Source: Clostridiales bacterium (GTDB lineage Bacteria > Bacillota > Clostridia > Peptostreptococcales > Anaerovoracaceae). From it: DNA of 64,000 nt. The notes under the pieces were generated by a model. The model searched no databases. It saw nothing but the letters and a program-made list of their open reading frames with translations, and was not told the origin of the DNA. Below, piece after piece: positions 1-7,756 of the stretch; the stretch's first letter is position 1, and each line of letters begins with the position of its first letter. The position numbers and the translations under genes are program-made. The DNA lies in NCBI GenBank assembly GCA_009911365.1, contig QXXF01000002.1, forward strand, positions 248,001 to 312,000, in the 5' to 3' direction.

Positions 1-141
1 CCACGCTTTACCACCTTTATTCCAGGAACAGTCCATGTCATATTTTTCCTCAATTGCAGCATTTAATTGATTCCAAATATCGTATAGTGATTCTCCGACT
101 AAAATTTTCATCTCTTCTGCACCAGGTATGATATCAAGCAT
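1..141 (-). CDS. DUF3788 family protein (partial, 5' end only)
   Basis: This is the first 47 codons of a minus-strand gene that runs off the left edge. The visible protein begins MLDIIPGAEEM and continues with LYDIWNQLN, EEKYDMDCSW and NKGGKAW. This pattern of W/Y residues and a GGK-x-W motif resembles the small cytosolic DUF3788 family, whose function is unknown. An AAAGGAGG ribosome site sits 6 bases before the ATG and fixes the start. A promoter lies just upstream at 179-208. The assignment rests on recalled family pattern only, and the C-terminal part is not visible. Confidence 0.6.
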   Translation of the reverse strand, partial: MLDIIPGAEEMKILVGESLYDIWNQLNAAIEEKYDMDCSWNKGGKAW

Positions 142-178
142 GATAGCCTCCTTTATAACTCCCGATTTGTCTTCCTAC

Positions 179-208
179 ATTCTAGCATATCCCAGAATCA
201 CATGACAA
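179..208 (-). promoter_or_regulatory. Predicted sigma-A promoter of the DUF3788 gene
   Basis: On the minus strand a TTGTCA -35 box and a TAGAAT -10 box are separated by 18 bases. They lie about 40 bases upstream of the DUF3788 ATG and its ribosome site. Confidence 0.55.
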
Positions 209-251
209 GATTTTCTCACCTACTCCGCCTTAATAAATTTCATTTATATAT

Positions 252-285
252 AAAAAAACCTTGGAATCATTGAAATCCCAAGGTT
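252..285 (-). terminator. Intrinsic terminator of the tRNA operon
   Basis: The 8-bp perfect stem AACCTTGG/CCAAGGTT (257-264 with 278-285) is followed on the minus strand by a run of T. It lies directly downstream of the fMet tRNA, the last gene of the operon. Confidence 0.75.
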
Positions 286-293
286 CACATTCA

Positions 294-369
294 TGGTTGC
301 GGGGACAGGATTCGAACCTGCGGCCTCCGGGTTATGAGCCCGACGAGCTACCAACTGCTCCACCCCGCG
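294..369 (-). tRNA. Initiator tRNA-fMet (CAT)
   Basis: The RNA folds as a cloverleaf with anticodon CAT. The acceptor stem starts CGCGGGG and ends CCCCGCA, so position 1 (C) and position 72 (A) are unpaired, which is the hallmark of bacterial initiator tRNA. The three G-C pairs at the base of the anticodon stem are present, and CCA is encoded. It is the third gene of a minus-strand operon (Asn, Leu, fMet). Confidence 0.95.
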
Positions 370-393
370 ATATCAAATATTAAGTTAAAAAAT

Positions 394-482
394 TGGTGCC
401 GAAGACCGGGGTCGAACCGGTACGATCGGTAAGGATCACGGGATTTTAAGTCCCGCGTGTCTGCCAATTCCACCACTTCGGC
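394..482 (-). tRNA. tRNA-Leu (TAA)
   Basis: This is an 89-nt class II tRNA with a long variable arm. The acceptor stem is GCCGAAG/CTTCGGC, the anticodon loop CTTAAAA gives anticodon TAA, and CCA is encoded. It is the middle gene of the three-tRNA operon, 24 bases upstream of fMet. Confidence 0.93.
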
Positions 483-521
483 AAGTTCTTCGGAAGAACC
501 GGCTTCCGAATGTGTTATGAT

Positions 522-596
522 TGGCTCCAAGGGTGGGGCTCGAACCCACAGCCTACCGGTTAACAGCCGGTTGCTCCACCATTGAGCTACCTTGGA
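522..596 (-). tRNA. tRNA-Asn (GTT)
   Basis: A 75-nt cloverleaf has acceptor stem TCCAAGG/CCTTGGA, anticodon loop CTGTTAA (anticodon GTT) and an encoded GCCA end. It is the first gene of the tRNA operon, about 30 bases downstream of the -10 box at 628-633. Confidence 0.94.
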
Positions 597-627
597 ATAA
601 TTAGCCCTTGTTCTGACGACAAGTAGT

Positions 628-657
628 ATTATACAGCAACAACATCGTTCTTGTCAA
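628..657 (-). promoter_or_regulatory. Strong promoter of the tRNA operon
   Basis: A consensus TTGACA (652-657) and a consensus TATAAT (628-633) are separated by 18 bases, reading toward the Asn-Leu-fMet operon. Two perfect hexamers are expected for a stable-RNA promoter. Confidence 0.85.
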
Positions 658-787
658 CATCAAATTTAAATTTTTTTAATTTTTCTCACCCGTTTTCCTT
701 TCCTCATTAATCAATCTCTTCCCCACTCTAAATACCAGCGTCTCATTAGATCCGCAGCCCCTAACCTCTCCTTTTCATTCCAGTTTA

Positions 788-1633
788 TCAATTGCTTCCT
801 TGTTCCAACCCTCTTTGGCACCCCGGGCAATACACGCTGCTCCTGCCACTGATCACCATGCGGCAAAGCTTGCTGCCGCAAATGGGGCAGCACTCGCCTT
901 CATGGCCGTAAACCTGTAAAAATGGCGTATTGCGGTAATCCTGTCCTTTTGATTCCAAATATTCCTCTAATGTCACCTTGTTTTTTTCAATAAAATAGGA
1001 AAGACGCTCTGGGATGACCGCAGCAAGGCGTTCCCACTCCTGATGTTCCAAACTACCCGCGGGGCGCAGTGGATGGATCCCCGCAGTGAATAAGATTTCA
1101 TCTGAATAAATATTGCCAATGCCAGCGATGGTTTCTTGCTCTAACAAACAAGACTTGATCGCTTTCTTGCGCTTGCCCAAACGAGCTTCCAGATATCCAG
1201 CGGAAAAATCAGGGTCAAAGGGTTCCAATCCCAATTTGCCAATGCCGCTATATGTATCATTCTCTTGGTCTTGAAACAACCAAAAACGCCCAAAACGGCG
1301 CATGTCTGAAAAGCGCAATTCACTGCCATCGCTCAGTCGAAAAACCACATGAGTATGCTTTTCCTCCGGCAGTTTTGCCGGGACGAGCAGCAGACAGCCT
1401 GTCATGCGCAAATGCAGCACAATCCGCTCATGATCGGCTAAGACGACGGTTAGAAATTTCCCTCTCCGTTCCAAATGTTCAATCGTCTGACCCGTGATCC
1501 GCCCGCAAAATTCATCCGAGGAGGGATACGCTATGACTTTCAGGTGTCTGACCAATACCTTTTCAATGGTCAGCCCTTGTATCCGCGGTTCCATCACACG
1601 CTTAATTGTTTCAACTTCCGGCAGTTCTGGCAT
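788..1633 (-). CDS. mutM: Formamidopyrimidine-DNA glycosylase (Fpg/MutM)
   Basis: This is a bifunctional base-excision repair enzyme that removes 8-oxoguanine and ring-opened purines and then cleaves the abasic site. The protein begins M-PELPEVETI. After Met removal the N-terminal Pro is the catalytic nucleophile, and the following Glu is also catalytic. A C-terminal zinc finger is present (CPICG and, about 20 residues on, CPGCQRG). The length of 281 residues fits the family. Four in-frame codons extend the frame upstream from a GTG, but PELPE must be N-terminal and the AAAGGGTGG ribosome site suits the ATG at 1633, so that start was used. The gene stands alone between the tRNA operon and an AAA/PD-(D/E)XK gene. 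Confidence 0.95.
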   Translation of the reverse strand: MPELPEVETIKRVMEPRIQGLTIEKVLVRHLKVIAYPSSDEFCGRITGQTIEHLERRGKFLTVVLADHERIVLHLRMTGCLLLVPAKLPEEKHTHVVFRLSDGSELRFSDMRRFGRFWLFQDQENDTYSGIGKLGLEPFDPDFSAGYLEARLGKRKKAIKSCLLEQETIAGIGNIYSDEILFTAGIHPLRPAGSLEHQEWERLAAVIPERLSYFIEKNKVTLEEYLESKGQDYRNTPFLQVYGHEGECCPICGSKLCRMVISGRSSVYCPGCQRGLEQGSN

Positions 1634-1654
1634 ACTGTTCACCACCCTTTCTCA

Positions 1655-3370
1655 TCACATTGCTTCAAACACCACTTGACATTTTTTCACATAACAGGCA
1701 ATACCGCATTTTATGAGTTTCTCCATTCCGTCCAAACACAGCTGATCGACATAACTTTCCTTTTTGATTTGCCGCAAGGCTGCTTTACAACTAGCGTCTA
1801 GATTTCCATTTTCCGCATACTTCACTTCTATCACGATACCGATTTTTTCAGAGAAAAGTTCGATAACGATATCTGCGTATCCCTCTCCGCTTTCTCTATT
1901 GGACAACACTTTCCAATCCTCTCTAAAACGTAGTAAACCAAGCAGAAAGCCATGGTAAAAATTTTCCTTCAATTCTTTCCTGACGGCCGTGTCCCTGACA
2001 CTGATCGTCTCGTTCAAATATTGTGTAAATATCGCCTGCGCCCGTTCTTGGTCAGCATCTCTGAAAGCTTCACAAAACGCATGCAATCGTGCCTTGTCTT
2101 CTCTTGCCTTGGTTTGCATCCAATCTCTGATTCGCGTCATGAAAATATTGTGGATCTCCCTGTTGGGGATAACCAATTCAAGCACATCTCCATCAGCCTC
2201 TCCATCCTGTGTTAGGTATCCGGTAGCAAAGAGGACACTCCATACGTTTTCAATGTTATCATACAGCCCTCTGTAAGTCAGCTCCTTTTTAATCCTCTTT
2301 TGAATGGATTCACCAGCGATCAAACGCTCTATCGCATTCCTAGTATCCGGTGTGGCATTTTCCAAAAGCTTTCTCACCACTTCGTTGCCGCTGGTATTAG
2401 ACCAGTAGTCCTGAGGCGGCAATGTCCGCTTTGTCAGAAGTTTGTCCACGTAACTGATCACATCCCACGGACAGTATACCTCAGCGTCTCCAAAATGATA
2501 TCCATCGTACCATTCTTTGATCGCATCATGCTTATCATTTAGGTCATAGTATACCAGCATTTTCTTGACTTCCTCATCTGTAAAGCCAAAATAGGAATCA
2601 CAATCCGTATCTGTTACGGAAAAGACTTTCAAATTGTTCAGCCCTGTAAAGATACTCTCTTTCGATATCCGCAAACATCCGGTCAAAACCGCAAAACCCA
2701 AGCTGTTATTTGTCTTCAGTCCGTTCTCGAGCATATTGCGGATCAGCAGCACCATCTGGTCATAATATCCTTGCGCGTTTGCTTTTGCCAGGGGCACATC
2801 GTATTCATCGATTAGGATGATCGTCTTTCTACCATAATGCTTTTCAAGCAGCATGGAAAGAGTTTTTAGGCTTCCCATCAACACTGCCTCTGACATGGCG
2901 TAAATGCTTTGCCCGGTCTGATCGACTGTGATTAGCTGCCTGTATAATTCTTTCTCTGTGCTAGTGAGCTGGTCGCTGTCCAGTAAATCATAAAATCGTA
3001 AAGCCTCATTGCCGATGACATCTCGCATCAGCGCACGAGCTGTTGTATAGTCAGCCGCGTTGACGCTTTTTAGGCTGATGGACACAACCGGGAATTTTCC
3101 CATATATCTTTCACAAATCTCCTTTTCTTTTGAAATCGCCAGATCATCGAATATGGTTTTATCGCCGCCCACTTCAAAAAAATTATGAAGCATGGCTATA
3201 TTAAGAGATTTTCCAAATCTGCGGGGACGCGTAAATAAATTCACCTTGCCTCTTCTGCGAATCAAATCCCCAATCATTGCCGTCTTGTCCACATAATAAA
3301 AGTCATCCGTGCGGATCTCTTTAAAATTTTCGATTCCAATCGGAAGCATTTTTCGTTCCTTATCGTACAT
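1655..3370 (-). CDS. AAA-ATPase-like / PD-(D/E)XK nuclease-like protein
   Basis: This 571-residue protein has the architecture of the AAA-ATPase_like plus C-terminal PD-(D/E)XK (DUF1703-type) family, which is common in multiple copies in gut Clostridia and Bacteroidetes. The N-terminus has LPIGIENFKEIR and a P-loop-like RPRRFGKSL near residue 50. A Walker B-like stretch (IILIDEYDVPL) lies near residue 190. The nuclease-like core reads GYADIVIEL ... IVIEVKYAE near residues 510-530. Its biological role is unknown; a nuclease or mobile-element-linked role has been suggested for relatives. An AAAGGAG ribosome site supports the start at 3370. A decayed relative lies at 24289-24768. Confidence 0.85.
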   Translation of the reverse strand: MYDKERKMLPIGIENFKEIRTDDFYYVDKTAMIGDLIRRRGKVNLFTRPRRFGKSLNIAMLHNFFEVGGDKTIFDDLAISKEKEICERYMGKFPVVSISLKSVNAADYTTARALMRDVIGNEALRFYDLLDSDQLTSTEKELYRQLITVDQTGQSIYAMSEAVLMGSLKTLSMLLEKHYGRKTIILIDEYDVPLAKANAQGYYDQMVLLIRNMLENGLKTNNSLGFAVLTGCLRISKESIFTGLNNLKVFSVTDTDCDSYFGFTDEEVKKMLVYYDLNDKHDAIKEWYDGYHFGDAEVYCPWDVISYVDKLLTKRTLPPQDYWSNTSGNEVVRKLLENATPDTRNAIERLIAGESIQKRIKKELTYRGLYDNIENVWSVLFATGYLTQDGEADGDVLELVIPNREIHNIFMTRIRDWMQTKAREDKARLHAFCEAFRDADQERAQAIFTQYLNETISVRDTAVRKELKENFYHGFLLGLLRFREDWKVLSNRESGEGYADIVIELFSEKIGIVIEVKYAENGNLDASCKAALRQIKKESYVDQLCLDGMEKLIKCGIACYVKKCQVVFEAM

Positions 3371-3741
3371 GTTTCGCTCCTTTCTAAAACCATGGGGTTA
3401 GGGCCGCAGTCATGATTTGTCGCTTTTTTCATGCCTTGATCCACGCTGCCTTTATGTATCATCAACTTTATAAAGGCGATCCTGGGTATTAACTTGGTAT
3501 TTGCTATTTTTTCTATAGAAAATAACCGCAAATGCGTATGCGCGACGTGCCTATTTGATTGATTATATCCCAGCATCAACTTTTTTACAAGCAGTCCCGC
3601 TGTTTTAACCCCTTCCCGAATTTTCCCCAAGTCCACTTCCTAAATTATTCCTATTCTTTCATCTTCCTTTCATGTTTCTTTTGTATCCTATTACTTGTCA
3701 TGTAAAACACAAAAAATTTCGATCATAGGAGGTATTTTGCC
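3371..3741. other. Gene-free stretch between divergent genes
   Basis: About 370 bases separate the AAA-ATPase-like gene (leftward) from the His/Cys-rich gene (rightward). It must hold both promoters, but no pair of hexamers is convincing. A minus-strand open frame here overlaps the AAA gene, has no ribosome site and no family features, and is not called. Confidence 0.5.
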
Positions 3742-4149
3742 ATGACAAAGAAATCCATAAGCAAAATCGTCGCATTTGTTTTCACGCTGACTCTAGCGTT
3801 CGGTGTGGCTGTGCCAATTTCTTTTGCCCATGGAAACGGTCATTCCCATTACCATTCCAGTACCAAAACCTACTATTGCGCTTATCATGAAAGAGCGCAC
3901 AAAAACAAAAAGAACTGCTCTCATTACTGCCCTCGGCACAAGACCATCCATCAAAATGGGAAAACGCATCGCACTAACACGAAAACTTATTATTGCGCTT
4001 ATCACGAAAAAAGGCACAAAAATAAAAAGAACTGCTCCCATTACTGCCATCAGCACAAGACCATCCATCAAAATGGGAGAATGCACCGCAACTATAATGG
4101 CAATGGATACCACAATGGCAACGGATACCACGGCGGGATCCACCATTAA
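3742..4149 (+). CDS. Secreted His/Cys-rich tandem-repeat protein
   Basis: I do not recognise the family. The 135-residue product has a clear signal peptide (KK near the N-terminus, hydrophobic core about residues 9-22, likely cleavage after SFA at 29). Then come two 37-residue repeats at residues 41-77 and 80-116, differing at six positions. Each carries the spacing C-x2-H-x9-C-x3-C plus several further His, Lys and Tyr residues (YYCAYHE, NCSHYC, HKTIHQNG). The tail is rich in Gly, His, Asn and Tyr (NGYHNGNGYHGGIHH). The pattern suggests an exported metal-binding protein (zinc, copper or nickel), which is inference. A strong AGGAGG ribosome site precedes the ATG. The gene is monocistronic and ends in a hairpin shared with the convergent fructokinase operon. 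Confidence 0.8.
   Translation: MTKKSISKIVAFVFTLTLAFGVAVPISFAHGNGHSHYHSSTKTYYCAYHERAHKNKKNCSHYCPRHKTIHQNGKTHRTNTKTYYCAYHEKRHKNKKNCSHYCHQHKTIHQNGRMHRNYNGNGYHNGNGYHGGIHH
3862..4090 (+). repeat. Tandem coding repeat, 2 copies of about 111 bp (period 117 bp)
   Basis: The DNA of the two 37-codon units is closely similar, including silent positions around the AACTGCTC and AAGACCATCCATC segments. This points to recent duplication inside the gene. Confidence 0.75.
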
Positions 4150-4155
4150 GATCAC

Positions 4156-4206
4156 ACGCAAAAGCCGGAAGAACGTCATGAAACGCTTCTCCCGGCTTTT
4201 ATGCGT
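4156..4206. terminator. Bidirectional terminator between convergent genes
   Basis: A long stem pairs ACGCAAAAGCCGG with CCGGCTTTTATGCGT, with a T-rich 3' side in both directions. It serves the His/Cys-rich gene (plus) and the end of the galactoside operon (minus). Confidence 0.7.
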
Positions 4207-4254
4207 CAATGATCCAAAAATCAACGCGTACTGATGCTTTCCAATCCCCTATGA

Positions 4255-5235
4255 TCATACGCCCGAATCCTTTGCGCTCTGCGAATCGATCAAATCCCAC
4301 ACTTCCTGTTCTTCTGGGATGCTAGGGATACCGCCTAGCTTCTGGGTGGAAAGACTGGCCGCTGCCACGGCGAACCGCGCCACGCCTTCCATTTCCAAAA
4401 CAGTGAGCTGATCCGGCCTCTTATCTGCGGATAACAGCCTGCTCATGGCGCTGCCACCGAAAATGTCTCCTGCCCCTGTGGTGTCCACTGGCTCCACTGG
4501 CGGCGGCGAAACCATGGCTGTTCCATTTTGATTGCCAATGAAACAGCCCTTTGGCCCCAAAGTCACCATTACCAGAGACAAATCAAATTCATGGAGAAGC
4601 CGCTCCATGCCTTGTGCCGGGTCACAGCCCCATAGGAATTCCACCTCTTCATCGCTGATCTTCACCACGTCCGCCTGGCCTAGACCCCAGAGGATCTGCT
4701 TCTTTGCCGTTTCTGGCGTTTTCCAAAGAGGCAACCGTAGGTTCGGGTCAAAAGAAACCAACTTGCCAGCCTTCCTAGCATATGCTACCGCCTCCCGCGT
4801 CGCGCCGCGGGCCGGCTCGTCTGTCAGGCTCAAGGTGCCAAAGTGAAACACCCGGCATTCATCAATCATCTCCGTGTCCACCTCTTCCCAGCGCAGTCTT
4901 GTATCTGCCCCTGGCTTTCTGGCGAAACTAAAAGAGCGGTTTCCCTGATCATCAAAAGTGACAAAGGCCAAAGTCGTATAGCATTCCTGATCCATGACAA
5001 TGCCCCTGGTATCGATATTTGCTGACTCTAAGGTTCCGATCAACAACTTTCCAAAGGTATCGTCCCCTACTTTGCCAATGAACCCCGTAGATCGTCCATA
5101 TTTTGACAATGCCGCCAAAAAATTCGCCGGTGCGCCTCCTGGATTGGCTTTCATCGTAGGATAGCCCTTGTCATCCGTATGCTGAGTCGCGAAATCAATG
5201 AGCAATTCCCCCAGTGCTGCCACTTCATTCTTCAT
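4255..5235 (-). CDS. scrK: Fructokinase (PfkB family)
   Basis: This ribokinase/PfkB-fold sugar kinase is predicted to phosphorylate fructose. Motifs include the N-terminal ALGELLIDF, the sugar-binding NPGGAPANFL and the C-terminal PfkB signature DTTGAGDIFGG with the catalytic Asp. The frame is open upstream, but the ATG at 5235 is preceded by GGAGG and gives a normal family N-terminus (MKNEVAALGE) with about 326 residues, so it was chosen. It overlaps the end of galT by 11 bases, implying translational coupling. As the last gene of the raffinose/galactose operon it would take the fructose released from sucrose. Another PfkB sugar specificity is possible, but context favours fructose. Confidence 0.85.
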   Translation of the reverse strand: MKNEVAALGELLIDFATQHTDDKGYPTMKANPGGAPANFLAALSKYGRSTGFIGKVGDDTFGKLLIGTLESANIDTRGIVMDQECYTTLAFVTFDDQGNRSFSFARKPGADTRLRWEEVDTEMIDECRVFHFGTLSLTDEPARGATREAVAYARKAGKLVSFDPNLRLPLWKTPETAKKQILWGLGQADVVKISDEEVEFLWGCDPAQGMERLLHEFDLSLVMVTLGPKGCFIGNQNGTAMVSPPPVEPVDTTGAGDIFGGSAMSRLLSADKRPDQLTVLEMEGVARFAVAAASLSTQKLGGIPSIPEEQEVWDLIDSQSAKDSGV

Positions 5236-6736
5236 CCATGCCTCCGATCCTTTCAATGAACCGCAAAAACCACACCTTTCCCTGCTGATCACGTTTGTAA
5301 ACACCTGCGTGTTCCAACACCTTGGAAAACACCTGTCCCACCTCCTGCTTCAAGATGTCCATGGCGTTTTCCGCTGTAAAAGCGTGCCGTGTCTTTAATT
5401 CTTCCGCCCACCTAGCATGCTTTGCCGTACGGGGATCCGCCTTTAGATCCGTATCGTTCACTACTGCGTCAGCCAAAACAGCCAGCTCATCCTTGAGCCG
5501 AGCCGGCAAAACGGCTAGGCCCATGACCTCGATCAAGCCAATGTTCTCCTTCTTGATATGGTGAAGCTCCTCATGTGGATGATAAACCCCCAGAGGATGT
5601 TCCTCTGTGGTGATATTATTGCGCAGGACTAGATCCAGCTCCAATTTTCCATCCCGCATGCGGGCGATAGGCGTGATGGTATTGTGCGGCTCCCCATCTG
5701 TTTCCGCAAAAATAAAGGATTCTTCATCCGTATAGCTTCGCCATGCGTCCAAAATCTTCACAGCCAAGTCGATCAATGGGCCGTCTTCCCTGCTCCTGAG
5801 ACGAATCACGGACATAGGCCACTTGACAATGCCCGCTTCCACTGTATCAAAGCCTGGGAAGCGCAGTTTCGTCTCCACAGGTGCTTTTTCCATAGCAAAG
5901 GTATAATGGCCGCCTTGGAAATGATCGTGGGCCAGGATCGAGCCGCCGACTATGGGCAGATCCGCGTTGGAGCCAACGAAATAGTGGGGAAACTGTTTCA
6001 CAAAGTCCAGCATTTTTCGAAAGGTGGCCGGCTCGATCTTCATGGGCGTATGAAGCCCATTAAACATAATGCAGTGCTCATTGTAATAAACGTAAGGCGA
6101 GTACTGAAAAAACCAGTCGCTGCCATTGATCGTCACTGGTACTACTCGGTGGTTCTGCCGGGCCGGATGATCCACCCTGCCAGCATAGCCTTCATTTTCC
6201 CGGCACAGCATGCACTTTGGATAAGAAGACTGCGGCATCAGCTTTGCCGCAGCGATGGCCTTTGGGTCTTTTTCCGGCTTGGATAAATTGATGGTAATAT
6301 CTAGATCACCGTACTGTGTAGGCGCGATCCACTTCACGTCCTTGGCAATACGGTCTTTTCGAATGTAATTCACATCTTGGGCAAACTGATAAAACCAGTC
6401 CGTGGCCGCCTTTGGCGACCGCTGAAGCAATGCCTGGAATTTTGCCCGGATCTCACTGGGCCTTGGAGTCAACGCACCCATCAGCTTGGTGTCAAAGAGA
6501 TCTCGATACGCAACGCTGTCTTCTGTGAGAGCACCCGTTTCCAACGCTGCGTCGCAGAGAGCGTCTAATATCTCCACTAGTTCTCTAGGTTCCGTCTCCT
6601 CCTGCCGCAGTTCTTCATACTCATCGAGGCCCATTACCTCCAGCACTCGGTTGATGGCCCAAGCTTCATCTCCTTCTTCCACGAGTCCTGTGCGGATTCC
6701 ATACCGCACCAGGCTCCTGATCCACTGATTCACCAT
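5225..6736 (-). CDS. galT: UTP/UDP-glucose--hexose-1-phosphate uridylyltransferase, type 2
   Basis: This is the Leloir-pathway enzyme that exchanges UMP between UDP-glucose and galactose-1-phosphate. At about 503 residues it belongs to the long Firmicutes type 2 GalT group rather than the 350-residue enterobacterial type. It has an active-site histidine motif of the HIT-like fold (ILAHDHFQGG) and conserved cysteines (KCMLCREN). The frame extends to a GTG overlapping the galE stop, but GGGAG is too close to that codon and sits well for the ATG at 6736, which is used here. The gene follows galE within a few bases and overlaps scrK. Confidence 0.93.
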   Translation of the reverse strand: MVNQWIRSLVRYGIRTGLVEEGDEAWAINRVLEVMGLDEYEELRQEETEPRELVEILDALCDAALETGALTEDSVAYRDLFDTKLMGALTPRPSEIRAKFQALLQRSPKAATDWFYQFAQDVNYIRKDRIAKDVKWIAPTQYGDLDITINLSKPEKDPKAIAAAKLMPQSSYPKCMLCRENEGYAGRVDHPARQNHRVVPVTINGSDWFFQYSPYVYYNEHCIMFNGLHTPMKIEPATFRKMLDFVKQFPHYFVGSNADLPIVGGSILAHDHFQGGHYTFAMEKAPVETKLRFPGFDTVEAGIVKWPMSVIRLRSREDGPLIDLAVKILDAWRSYTDEESFIFAETDGEPHNTITPIARMRDGKLELDLVLRNNITTEEHPLGVYHPHEELHHIKKENIGLIEVMGLAVLPARLKDELAVLADAVVNDTDLKADPRTAKHARWAEELKTRHAFTAENAMDILKQEVGQVFSKVLEHAGVYKRDQQGKVWFLRFIERIGGMDEE

Positions 6737-6741
6737 AGTCT

Positions 6742-7737
6742 TCACTTCTCCCTTGCGAATCCGTCAGGATGCGCCTTATGCCACTTCCACGCTGTTTCGA
6801 TGATATGTTTCAGATCAGCGTGTTCTGGCTTCCACCCCAGGATATGCTTTGCCTTTTCACTAGAAGCGATGAGTCTAGCCGGGTCACCTGCCCTGCGAGG
6901 AGCGACCTTGGCTGGAATGGGATGCCCGGTCACCATACGAGCAGTGTCGATGACTTCCTTCACAGTGAACCCAATGCCGTTTCCCAGGTTAAAGATACTG
7001 CTTTCTCCGCCTCTCATCAAATAGTCCATTGCCAGAACATGAGCCTGGGCCAGATCCGTCACATGAATATAATCCCGGACACAAGTGCCGTCCTTGGTGT
7101 CATAATCGTCTCCAAAAATAGAAATATGCTCCCGCTGGCCGTTTGGCACCTGGAGGATCAAAGGGATCAAATGACTCTCTGGCTTGTGGGACTCGCCAAT
7201 GCTTCCAGAAACATGTGCGCCGCAGGCGTTGAAATATCGCAGGGACACGAACCGCAGGCCGTGAGCTTGGCTAGTCCACTTGAACATTTTCTCCATGCTC
7301 AGCTTCGTTTCTCCGTAGCAGTTTGTCGGTTCAGTAGTGTCTGTTTCCAAAATGGGCACCCGCTCTGGTTCGCCATAAGTGGCCGCTGTGGAAGAAAACA
7401 CGATTTTATCGATGCCATGGGCAACCATGGATTCCAGCAGCACCTTTGTGCCGCACAAGTTATTGTCATAATATTTCAGCGGATCTGTCATGGATTCCCC
7501 CACCAGGGAATTGGCGGCAAAATGGATCACGCCCTCGATGGTTTCCTTCTCAAACACAGAATCCACGAACGCCCGGTCCCGGATATCGCCTTCATAAAAA
7601 ACCGCATCAGGATGGACCGCCGCTCTGTAGCCTGTTTCCAGGTTATCCGCGACCACCACATCCCGTCCTGCGTCGATCAATTGGTACACTGTGTGGGAGC
7701 CGATATATCCTGCTCCGCCTAATACAAGAATCGCCAT
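6742..7737 (-). CDS. galE: UDP-glucose 4-epimerase
   Basis: GalE interconverts UDP-galactose and UDP-glucose, closing the Leloir cycle in the cytosol. This extended short-chain dehydrogenase has the N-terminal NAD site GGAGYIGSH, the SSTAATYG serine/threonine segment and the catalytic YGETK (Tyr-x3-Lys). The length of 331 residues is typical. An AAGAAGGG ribosome site precedes the ATG. It lies between galK and galT in one minus-strand operon. Confidence 0.96.
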   Translation of the reverse strand: MAILVLGGAGYIGSHTVYQLIDAGRDVVVADNLETGYRAAVHPDAVFYEGDIRDRAFVDSVFEKETIEGVIHFAANSLVGESMTDPLKYYDNNLCGTKVLLESMVAHGIDKIVFSSTAATYGEPERVPILETDTTEPTNCYGETKLSMEKMFKWTSQAHGLRFVSLRYFNACGAHVSGSIGESHKPESHLIPLILQVPNGQREHISIFGDDYDTKDGTCVRDYIHVTDLAQAHVLAMDYLMRGGESSIFNLGNGIGFTVKEVIDTARMVTGHPIPAKVAPRRAGDPARLIASSEKAKHILGWKPEHADLKHIIETAWKWHKAHPDGFAREK

Positions 7738-7756
7738 ATTTCTAATCCCTTCTTTC

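Noticed and set aside
3274-3636. Minus-strand open frame of 120 codons upstream of the AAA-ATPase-like gene
   Set aside because: It overlaps the start of a well-supported gene, has no ribosome site and shows no family pattern.
3793-4234. Long frames on the other strand and another phase over the His/Cys-rich gene
   Set aside because: They mirror the repeated low-complexity codons of the real gene; only the plus-strand frame at 3742 has a ribosome site and signal peptide.
6769-7722. Long plus-strand frame opposite galE
   Set aside because: It is a shadow of galE codon usage with no start site or motif.
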